Assembly (NCBI GenBank): GCA_023634235.1
Contig: JAMKCF010000004.1
Coordinates: 22,638,527-22,702,526 of the forward strand
Origin: Pisaster brevispinus
Taxonomy: Eukaryota; Echinodermata; Asteroidea; Forcipulatida; Asteriidae
Length of the DNA stretch: 64,000 bases
Reading direction: 5' to 3'
The notes beneath the pieces are model-generated. The model saw only the letters and a program-made list of their open reading frames with translations, was not told where the DNA came from and searched no databases. The translations under genes were made by a program, and so were the position numbers. Below, one piece after another: positions 23,854 through 35,800 of this stretch (its first letter is position 1; every line of letters starts with the position of its first letter).

Positions 23854-26800
23854 TTATTTACTGTTGTTAATTGGTTCAGTCATTTGTTGTGGCACCTTGC
23901 GAGTCGCAACACCACAGCCTTGGGATACGAGGGCTGCCATGTTTGGCGGAACAGAGTGACATCTGTCGGACTGGACATCGTACCCTCTTTCTACTTGTGG
24001 AAAAACTTTAGCGATGTCAGATTCTTGCAAGTCTGAAGATGCAGGAGCTTCTTCGTGGCCCTCAGATAGAAGAGGAGGCTGTCGAATATCTTTACTGTCA
24101 CCAGAAGGAGCTGCACCAGAAGGAGCTGCACCAGAAGGAGCTGCACCAGTACTCTGGACACCACTTAAAGGGGTTGAAGGGGGTATGGTGTGTGGGTCTT
24201 CTACGCCCGATAACTTTCTATGACTGAGATTAACGGTTCCCACACTTGGTAGTTTTTCTGTCTCCTCAGTGGGCTCTCTCTTACTCGGCAGGAACTGTCG
24301 CATCTGTGATGTTGTTAGGGATGTATTTAAGGGATCTGAGACTTTACGGTGGCGTTCGTCGACCGTTGTCGCTGTCGTTGGACTGGTTGCTGGAGTCGTA
24401 GCATAAGGACTTGATGCAGCTGTTGCTGCTGATGTTAACTGCCCAGTTGAAGACCCCTGCATTTTCTCGGTTTGCTCCGTTGGTTCTCGGTTACGGGACA
24501 AATACTGATGCATCTCGGAGGTGGTGAGGGAAGACTTGAGGACCGTTCCTTCCTCGTCGCTCTCTTCATTTATGACGGAGATCGTGGGATCTTTCATTGA
24601 TCGATCTTTCAACCCTGGAGGCTGGTAGCTCGGGAGAATATCCGTGTTCTGTTCTGGCTCCCTCTTGGGTGTGTTCGATGGGAGAGTGGGAGCTTGCTGA
24701 GACCTGGGGTCACCTTGTTGTAAAGGGTTCCCCATTGGCTTCGTAGGTAACTGGGAGAAATCCAGCTGTTTCATATGATCTTCAATGTTTTGTTGGCGTC
24801 TTTGAATGGATGGTATGACAGGAGGTGGGGGTGTGTAGTAACTGGAGTCTGTCCGTGGAGGCATCGTCTGGGGCTGGGTGACAGCACTGGTTGTCATCGG
24901 GCCTGCAGGAGTCTGATACTGCTGAGGATAGCGCTGTAAGGTTTGTCCGTCATAACCCGTCATGGACTGACTGTGAAACTGCCATCGGGGACCATATAGC
25001 TGAGATTGCTGGGGATGACAAGACATCCCAGATGGGTACTTTATCACTGGCGTGAACATTGACTGGTCCGTCTTGGACAAGAGGTCATTTGATGTCAAGG
25101 ACGTCAATGGCGATTCATGTGGCATATTGTTCTCATCGGAGGTTTCTGATGAGGTATGTCTCCGGATACCAGACTCTGACCTTTGACCTCCATAGCCTAG
25201 TGACTGATAATGGCCAGGACCAAACTGCATCGGTTGTCTCTGGGTTCCATCCCCGTACCTCGGATCTTGTCCTACAGCGGGTCCAACCATGGAGTTGTTT
25301 GACTCGATGCTAAAGTCCTGCCTCATAGGTGCACCTTGGGGTCCCATTGTGGGCGCTGGGTAACCCATTACCCCAGTGGTTGTAGGTGGTCCGTACCGCT
25401 GGGTATTGGCCTCATAGTAAGACTCGCTGAACACCTCGGAGGTTTTTCGAAATGGCGCCTGGACAGGAAAGTCTGCAAGATACATACGATAAAAACTGTG
25501 AAGATTTTGGAACTATAAAATCAGCAAAATTGTTCCCCCCCCCCCCCACAAAACAGGAAGTTAATCTCAGATATCTTGTGTTGATGATTTACACAGTTGA
25601 TGAAAGTAGAGTTATGGAATTGAGAAACTCTCACATATGGTGCTCAATATGTGGCATGGTGTACCCCCCCCCCACACTGTGTCTTCATTATGTTCTGGGA
25701 ATCTCAGGAGTTCTTGAGAGGATTTTAGGGGGAGGGTACTTCTGTACAAAAGGAAAGGAGTATGTTAAAGTATGGCAACATTTGGGGGGGGGTGGGAGGC
25801 GGGGACCGGACACCCTCTGCCACATATTGGGCATGGTTTTACCTTGTCTCTGTCTCTGTCTCTGCATCTCGTCTCGCTGAGTAATCACAGCAGAATTGTT
25901 CATCAAGGTGTTGAGAATCTGAAAACGGAAATCCAAAAAAGTTGCTGTACTTAATGTCCTCCTTAAATAAAAAAAAAAAACATTTCTACAGAGACTGTCC
26001 TATAGGATCGTTTTAGGAAACTTGTTTTGTTACAGAGACTGTCCTATAGGATCGGTTTAGGAGATTTGTTTTGTTACAGAGACTGTCCTATAGGATCGTT
26101 ATAGGAAACTTGTTTTGTTACAGAGACTGTCCTATAGGATCGTTATAGGAAACTTGTTTTGTTACAGAGACTGTCCTATAGGATCGTTATAGGAAACTTG
26201 TTTTGTTACAGAGACTGTCCTATAGGATCGTTATAGGAAACTTGTTTTGTTACAGAGACTGTCCTATAGGATCGTTATAGGAAACTTGTTTTGTTACGGA
26301 GACTGTCCTATAGGATCGTTATAGGAGACTTGTTTTGTTTTGGACCATAAAACCCTCAACAATTTACAAGGCGAAAAAAGGGATTGACCCTGCGACCTCC
26401 ACGCCATTGTGGTGAGCTGAACTAAACATAGCAGACCCTCTGTTTCTGGTCTTCTCTGATACAGATTGCTGGCAAGTTACAAAACACAAATTACCTGATT
26501 GAATTCTGGCCTCTGTTTGAACTTTGACCTGGTACACGCTAGGGCCAGTTGTAGCATATCCCAGGCAATATCCCAGGGCCAGTCGGGGCACTTTCTGTCC
26601 CTAACATGGCTGATAATGGCTTCAGGATTACGCAGTTCCATTGCATCTTCAATGATGTCAGTCTGTGAAAATTAATGAAGACAGATTTTGTAAAAAAAAA
26701 TCAGACTGCTTGTTGTTTAAACTTTTAAACTATGTTTAAGAAGTTGACAATCTTTAAAGTACTTACAAGTAATCTGTTGGGCTCACGTCTGCTGTCTGCA

Positions 26801-29800
26801 ACTCTCTCCCCAGCAAGAATCTCCATCAAAACCTGCCATAAAAACAAACAAATATATTCATAATAATTTGGATAGGCTAATCATCCTTACTCGCATCCCT
26901 GTCTGAGACCACAGAGCACAGCTGGAGATCGAAAGTGGGAAGAAAATAGGGAGGGCCCTAAAACTCTTGTGGCATAGGAGAGAACCAAACCAAAGCTCTT
27001 ACTCACATGTGGCCGTCGCTGGGAATCGAACCCCGGTCACATTGATGAGCGGCAAGCAATTTATGCACTTGCCATCCGAATAAAAAATGGGCCCTGGCCG
27101 TTAAAATTTTCCAAATAAAAGTGTATAACTTCTCAAGAATGATTGCCTCCTCCTTCAAGATTAATTCAATATGCACACTTACCACCCCAAAGCTGTACAC
27201 ATCCACCTTGGTGGAGAGCTTAGAACTGCGCTTGTATTCCTCTGGGAGGTAGGGAAGGGTCCCGTGGGCATTCTTGGTCTCCAAGTAGCAATATGTCTTC
27301 CCGTTCTTTGGCCCATGCCTCGCAAGACCAAAGTCGGCGATCTTCGGTTCAAAGTGCTTGTCCAGTAAGATGTTGGCGCTGTAGTTTTTGTGGAGGGAGG
27401 ACAATGTAAGAATTAAAATTCATGTGTGTGGTTCCTGAAACAAAACCACCACATTTTCCGTTAATTTCGTCCTGTAAAAAGTTTGATGCAAAAAAATAAT
27501 ACAAACAACCAATCTCCATTAAGATAAGACGTAAGTTTAGAATACTGTACCTTTTGATGTCACCATGAATCAGCGGTTGATCCTGAGCCCTGTGCAGGAA
27601 GTTAATGCCCTGAGCAGACCCTTCAGCTATTTTATGTCTCCTCCTCCAATCCAGAGGCTCCCTCTGTGCCTATAAATTAAAATAACTGTTTGTAAAAAAT
27701 GTTCTCATGTATTTAAAAAAGCAAATAAAAAACAACAACAGATTTGAGTCTTGTAAATTTTAACACATCTTGTAATGAAAAAAAAAAGAGGTTTTCATAA
27801 TACATGTAGCTATGGTTATAACTTGGTGAAATTTGCTAACCTTCCTTTGTGAAAGTTGCTTATTCTACTAAGTGAAAGTTGTTTACCTACTAAGTGAAAT
27901 ATGTTGCTTATCCTACTTTGTGAAAGAAAAGTTACCCAGCCTACTTTGTGAAAGTTGCTTATCCTGCTTAGTGAAAGATGCTTACCTAACTTTGTGAAAG
28001 TTGCTTATACCTGACTTTGTGAAAGTTGCTTACCTTGCACAGAAGGTTATCTTCCAGAGAGCCATTCTCCATAAACTCATAAAGCAGACAGGGTGAGGGA
28101 CCATCAAAGCAGAAAGCCAACAACGCAACAATGTTAGAATGGCGATACCTGAATACAAAATATATACAATGATTGATAATTTGGCTGACTTACTACCACT
28201 ACTCCTACCAATTTAACTTTGCTTGATCCCCGAAGGAGAGGGTTGGCCGCATTTGAGGTCAAGTCGGCCTGGCTTGATCGTGTTTCTCAATTTCCTCCGA
28301 GTCTTAGATAAGCTTTGAGTCGATCCACTCGAAGTCGACTGGGATGTTGTCCATCCAGCACTTTAGTTGGCAACCACGTGGGCAAACACCCTCAACCTGT
28401 ACAGAGACTGTGCAAGTCTCGCACGAATTTGAACTTCTGGCACTAAGTTGGTCTCAACCATATTTAGTTTTACATGTGTGCGATTTGTTTTCTTCAAATA
28501 CTTTAGTTTATGGCTATAAAAAATATATTGTATTGTTGGGAAAGTAAAATTTAGCCATGAAATATACAAAGTACAATAAAATAAGTTATAAGATGTTATG
28601 GACCAGGCCAGTGTGATGGTTATCTCTTCCAATGCAAGATGCTGTTAATAGTGGGAAAGGAAACGATTTGGACATTTATCTGGTTTAAGAAATCCTGTAA
28701 ATTTTCACAATGTACTTAAAAATTCCAACTTCCATTTTAAACTGGATTTAAACAGTAACTCAAATCAACTCATTATTGACAAGCCTTGCAAATTTAGTAA
28801 ATTTCATCATGCCCTTTTTTCTTCGACGAAGGCCAGTGTTTAAAAGAAAAAAACAATCTGAATTGTTTCTGGAAACACAGCCTATTTCTTCAAGTATGGT
28901 CTGGTGTTGTTAATCATGATTGTTCTCATACTCCAAGGCCATATCAGTATTGGCGACTACAGCTACTGCTAAGAACATCCTTTCCTTCAACGCATGATGG
29001 CATGGAAATCTAGCCCTAGCCATAGCTGTATCCACTAATTTCGGACACGGCCAAACTAGACATAAGTAAGTGGGTTGACTACCTGACTAAGGCCCTCAGC
29101 TCTTTCAACTGATCAGCTCTTGCAATCTCCGCCGTCTGGAGCCCCATGTAATTATTCTTCTTCATACACTTTACAGCATAGTGAGACATATTGATCATGG
29201 AATGGTACACAGTCCCAAAGGAGCCCTCTCCCAGTTTGCAGCAATCGTCGAAGTCACGGGTCGCTTTGCGAATCTCCTCGAAGGACATGTGAAGAAGGCT
29301 ACCCAGTGCAGTTTGAGTCTCGTCTGTAAGAACAAAAGAACAAGTTTAGTCTCGCATTCAGGCTGGTGACCTTTTGGTGACCTTTTTCTGTCTCTGCCCC
29401 TTGGCTATGGAATAAACTTCCTGCTCCTGTTAAAATTCAACTGGTCTCACTCCCTTTAAAACGCATGTAGTCTGGGTTTCCCCAGTCTGCCCCCCCCCCC
29501 CAATCTTTCTGGCTTTCTCTTCTTTTCCACTTCCAGTGCTTTGCATTCTCTGGTTAAAGGCACTTTATAAATGTCCTGTATAATATTTAGGGAATAACAG
29601 TGCGATGAGCCGGTCTTCACTGCGTGGTAATGACCGCTGTTAATGGACCGAGCCGAAGGCGAGGTCCATTAACAGCGGCCAACCACCAACCAACGTCATT
29701 ACCACGCAGTGAAGACCGGCTCATCGCACTGTTATTCCCATTAATAAATGCCTTATAACGAAAAAAACTGTACAAATCGTCAGAATTTGTGATTTTCTTT

Positions 29801-32800
29801 CGCCGTTATTTTTAGAAATGTTCTACTCATGTTCAAGGGCCAATCGTTTGGCTGTTCAACTTTTGTGTGGTACCTAATCTCTTACACATAATTAACTGTT
29901 TATACATATTTTCAAGAACCAGACTATGACTTTGCATTATGTTTGTTTCATGCGCGTACCAGCTACCCTAAATTGATACATTGTCTGCGCGTTCACGCCT
30001 ACGCGTGGTATGTTTCCCATGTTTTCACGCGGCACTATCTGTCCCTGCTGAAAAAAATAAAACAATAAATACGCACAAAGAAATGAGTTGATTTGATACC
30101 GGTAGTTTGCCGCGCAACAAGCACATAGTGCATAGGATTTTACACAACAATGTGCTTGTTAAGGGGCCATTTATTCGCTCGTTCACTGAGCCGGTCTTTA
30201 TATCGCCCGTTAATACACGTGATCGGGTTTTGACCAATCAGAGACTTGAAACTGTCCAAGGTATTTATTAAATATTATTAATAATTTCACATTACAGCAG
30301 TAACTGCCCCAATGCTTTTGAAGGCTTTGACCTTTGAACTTTTGCATTCCAAAAGCAATTAAGGCATCAGCTTCACTTTGTAACCCCCCCCCCCTCCTGC
30401 CGGTAGTTCCATGAGAAGTCTTTCTGAACTAAAGTTATTTCACCACCACACATATAAATGATAATCAATCTGTGGACTTTAATAGACTTAGGGAGATATC
30501 AGACAAACCCTGCGGAAGATTTTACACAAGTTTTTTTAGGGGTACTTTGGCCTGTCGCCGTCGAGCGGTATAGTGCATTGGACTCAAGCGCTTGTACATG
30601 TACAGTGTGTAGCTTAGCCAACAATTCCTGGTCATGTAACTTGTGTCCTTGAGCGAGACTCTTAAGTATTATAATTGCTTCTCTTCACCCTGGAGTAAAT
30701 GGGCACCTGCGAAGGCAGAGATGGTTCTTGTGATTGATTTTGCTTGGTGTGCCACATACTTGACAGCACAGGTTGTATACTCCCCAGGGAGCTGAGATGG
30801 TTCAAGGGAAGAAATGAATGGCCCATTGACCAAGGGTAATAATGTATGGGCGCCATCAGCATCACTGCATGACAAATTCAAAAATAATAATTTGGGAGGC
30901 TAGTCATCCTTGTTTCTACTCTCATCTGTGATTCTGAATTGGAAAGGACGCGGCTACGTTATCGAGCCGCAGGCATGCAAGGGCACCTTTAGCAGCCAGC
31001 CACATCGACTCATGTGACCACGGAGTACAGCCTAAGATAAAATTAAAAAAATCCTGGCATAGGAGAGAACCAACGCACAACTCTACTCACATATGGTCTT
31101 AGCAGGGAATCAAACCAGGGCAACATTGGTGAAAGGAGAGCCCTGTACACACACAAGCCAAACCATGCCAATTTCAGCACTATATAAGCAGCCATTATTA
31201 TCATCATTAACAACTTACAGTTTTCCATTGTCTCTTTTCGACCGACTTCATCCTTTATTGAAGTCAGCCCACTACTTCCACTACAGGACTCTCCCTTGCC
31301 ACTGCTCTTATTGCCAACGCTTATTGAGGACCCAGTCCGCTCCCCTTGCCAACCCTTGAACGGCGACTCCAGACCTGTCACCTTCTCAGAGGACTTGTCA
31401 ATGTTGGCTGTCAGACCCTCCTTTCTTTCTCTGTGTGGATTGCTGTGGTGACCGTATGCATCATTCCAGGAGCCCTGCGTGGCTTGGGGTTTGGCTGTTT
31501 GGTTGTAAGATGGTGTCTTTGTATCTTGTGGGTAGGAAGGTTGACCCATGGTACCTAGAACAATCAATAATACATAGTCAGGGCCCAATGTCTTGGCTCA
31601 TGCTTACCGTAAGCAAAGAATCGGCGCTTACGGAAGCAGGGAATTCCGCGCTTACGTCAAGCGTATTTCACGGGTTAGCAGAACATTTTTGCTTGTGCGC
31701 CTGCGTACTCCACATTTCTAGGCATTCTTCGCTTACACAGCTAGCGCAGAAATTCTGCGCTTGCACAGTAAGCAGAGAATGGTGATCGTAAGGGCAGAAT
31801 TTGGCGGTAAGCAGAGCCATGAAATTGGGCCCAGATCTAATCTGCTTGACAGGTGGTTATTAAAGAATTTGACACCCTCACAGACATGGCTTGAGGAGTG
31901 AGGACCTTGTGTCAAATGGATGGAAGAAGTTGATGAACGATGACCATGAGTTGTTAAGTTGAAACATAAATACAAGACAAAGCTACATGTAGTTCTTTTT
32001 TTGACCTCTAAACTTTAACTTTTTACATCATTATATTGCATGGTAAATTGTAAACAGAGGACGTTTCAGAAGCTCCAAGAAGTTCAGAAAAATGATACCA
32101 TGGGTGGGCATGGACAATTTTTCCGAATACCGACCCGATGTGGATTTGGTTGATAAAACTCATTAACTGTTTTTAAACGAGTCGATACAATATCTGACGC
32201 TGTGGATGCATATTGGATCAACAACCTTTCTGTTCAACTCTTTAAGTCCCTTCGTCCCAACCTCCGTAACTACCTAGCTCATACCTGGGTTGGGAGGATT
32301 CTCCAGAGGGGGTAGTTGGGGATGTCCAGGAATCTCAGGCCCATCAGCGGCTTCTTCAGCTGGCTGAACTCCTTGAATCTCTTTGATCAGTTTATGAAGA
32401 CTGGGGTCAACTGTGGCAATAATCAGACGAATTCTCATGAGGAATCTAAATCTACAGTACTGCATGATCGGCAGTTTTGCTCAGTTATTGAGTGAGAAAA
32501 CTCTCTCGATCTCTTCTAGTACCATGAAGATATACCTTCTAGCTTGGAATGTTTAATATTCCAAGTGTAATTTGCATCAAAAAGTATTTTGGAAAGCTAG
32601 TTTTCAGCTGATTTCATTTTAAAACATAACTCAAACAATGCTGACATTTCTTGTATTTAAAAAATCCTCCTCAATGCCTGTCATTTGAATATCGTCCACT
32701 TTGGTTTTTATTCAATTTTTTTTACTACATGTATGCAGCCTGCAGTATGATATGTGGGGTGAATGTAACACAGTACACAGTCAACAGTCCTACTTTCTGA

Positions 32801-35800
32801 CCTTTCGGTATCATCAACTGTGGTTTTGAATTATAGAGTTTTAAATTACATGTACATGTACATGTATGTAGCCTGCAATTTAATATCATGTGGTGAATGT
32901 AAAACAGTAAACAGTCAACCCAGGGCTTGAATTTGGCGTAAAATACCACAAGACCGCAGGGCTTGTAGCTAAAAGTGTTTACTGGACCAAAATCTTCATA
33001 AGAAAGAGCTTTCTACAGAGTTTAACACATAATTTTTATTTTATTTGAACAAGCACTAAGAGAAGATTATCTCATTTGTGTTATAGGTTAGTATATTTTG
33101 ATACTCAACGGAAGTCAACGTTCGAACATCATTTCTTCTGTTAAAGATACCAAACATCGAGGTATTATTAATTCAATTGAAAAACACAAGACTGCCGGAC
33201 TTGTCAGGTCATAAGTTTACCGGCCCGGGGATAAAATCACTGGCCTCGGGCCTGCGGTCCAGTGTCAAATTCGAGCCCTGCAACCCTCTTACTGTCTGAC
33301 CTTTCAATCGCATCCACTGTGGATTTGAATGAAAGAGTTTTGACATGGATGCATCCCTAAATATGATATTATGTTGTGAATGCATCAACACAGTACACGT
33401 ATATGTCCGAACGCAGTTCTGTGCAGCACACTTGTGCTACCATACCTAGCCCATGCAGTTAAATGCAGGGCTCAAATTTTACACTGGACCACTGGCCCAA
33501 GGCCATGGATTTCAGTGTCAGGCCAGTAAATGCGAGACGGGACAAGTTGATAGTCTTGTGCTTTTCAGTTCATTATCTTAGTTTTTTTTAAAAATGATGT
33601 TCAAATGCCGAGTTTGAGTCTCATTAATTGTTTCAACCCTGCTGAGTATCACCCACCATGAGACGGAAGAGATAATAGGCCTAAGTCTTCTATTAGTGTT
33701 TGTTCAAATAAAACAGCTTAGATGATAAAACGATGTTCTCCTTTTGATCCTGGTCTCTTCCCATTTTGATTCTGGTCTTTTAAATAAGTCTGGTGCTAAA
33801 GATTTTGCGCTACAAGTCCTACTTCCTGCAGATTTCCCCCCCAAAAAAATTCAAGCTCTGAAATGGTTATAAATGGTTGGTCAACTCGCTAGAAAATGTT
33901 GACCAACAGTAGGAGGGTTAATAGAACGAGGTCTAGTACACAGTTGTAATACATGTAGACCAAGGTGGGATGTCAACTTTGTGTTCATTAACTGCAAGAA
34001 CGTAGTACATACAGAAGTCTAATTCTTGAACAGGATATGACCTCTGAGTTACGGTATGCGGTGAACTCAACAACCCACAAAGATCCTTCTAGACAGTGTA
34101 CGTGTGTCAACGGCTGCAGTCACTGTCTTTATCAGCCATGCCTGAATCATGACTGTGTTGAAATAACAAGCCGAGGAAGTTGTATACAACTAACAAGCCA
34201 TCATGCATTACGCTTTGACTCTATGGTCACATTATCATAACTACCCTGAATTAGAAACGGAAACCGATTTCGCTTTCCACGGAGCTGTTGAGATTACAAT
34301 TCACACGAATCAGATGAAACAAAAGAAAAGTATGTTTCCCGAAAACAAACGTTTCCCATTCCCTTCAGCTACATTTAGACTTACCAAGGTCCTTCAAGAG
34401 CATCATACATCTAGCGTGTTTTATTTCATACAGTTTATGGAAGAGTTCGGTGATCGTATGGCAACCGTAGTCCCATACCGTTAGCATGTCATCGGTGGGA
34501 CTACCTGCTGGTCTGTAAATGGCACTCTTAAATGACTGGACGTCATCGTTGGTGAAGTTGAGCGACCCCGCTAAACACAGAAAGGAAAATGATCCAGAAT
34601 GGAACAATTCTCTTGTACAAAATTACAAGTCTTAATACAAATTTGTGGGGATCCCTTTACCACTTTGACTATAATAAAAATTTAATAGTAATACCACATT
34701 TACTGTGCGCATAAATTTCACCATCACGTTCTAAAGTACATTTTACAATAAGATACAATCAGGGGGGAAAGAAGTCAGCACAATGGAGTAAAACAGGTTT
34801 CAGGTTTAGTTTTCAGGTTTATTTTTATTCCACAGTAGCCTATTAAACCACAGAAAGTAAACCACAAAAAGATACACATGTAAATGAAGTTATAGAGATG
34901 AGAATAAAGTCAACGTGATCCCTGCGAAGGGATCCATTAAGAAGCAAAGCTTGCAGACATATCAAATAAATGGATTACAACTTATTTTGAGAAAAGTTTT
35001 TAACGGAGAGGAACTTTCTGTTTTGTTTATCAAAAATCACGGATAAGATTTCTCCAATACTGGGTTCTTTTAATAGCGCTTTATCACACCCCTAAGGGCA
35101 TATCAAAGCGCTCAGTATTTACTTGTTTTCCTGCATGGTATGTGAAGCTACAATTTGAAGTATAAGACCTATTCCTTTCTAGCACCACGTAATGGTTTAC
35201 GAGGTGCTGTGGCGCAATATGCAGCCAATCAAACCAGGAACACCGGGGCAAACCCTTTTCTTTTTGATAAGTGCACTCGGTTCTTTTATGTGCGTTACAC
35301 AACACACGGGACCAACAGCTTAACGTCCCATCCGCAGGACGAAGCAATCATAGTTAAGTGTCTTGCTTAAGGACACAAGTGTCCCGACCGGGACTCGAAC
35401 CCACACTCTGCTGATCAGAAACACCAGAGCTTGAGTCCGGTGCTCTTATCGGCCACGACACGCCACACACAGATAATGGACCCTATTTTATTAGTCCATG
35501 AGCCAGGACCTGAAATTTCACCAAAGGTATTTTTAAACAAAATGTAACCTAGGGCCTAATACAAACAAAATACCTCTGGATTATGACTTTATTGGATTTA
35601 GCAAAGAGTAAAAGCAACAATGTTACGCACAAATAAAAAAAAATTAGTCGAAAGCTTGTATTTAAAAAAGAAGTCTTTTAAAAGCTTCATATTAAAAACA
35701 GAAAGAGACTGTATCGAATGAATGTGAGAGGGTAATCCATTCCAATGTGTTGGTGTGCAGCTTGAATAAAATGACTTGTCCCCAGTGAATTTTTGGCATT

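Noticed and set aside
23853..23858. AATAAA on the minus strand as the IRAK poly(A) signal
   Set aside because: It overlaps the stop codon, leaving almost no 3' UTR. The real signal is probably further down, but I cannot choose between candidates.
24014..24227. Plus-strand reading frames with EGAAP or ELHQK repeats
   Set aside because: They are antisense shadows of the GAAPS repeat in the IRAK tail exon.
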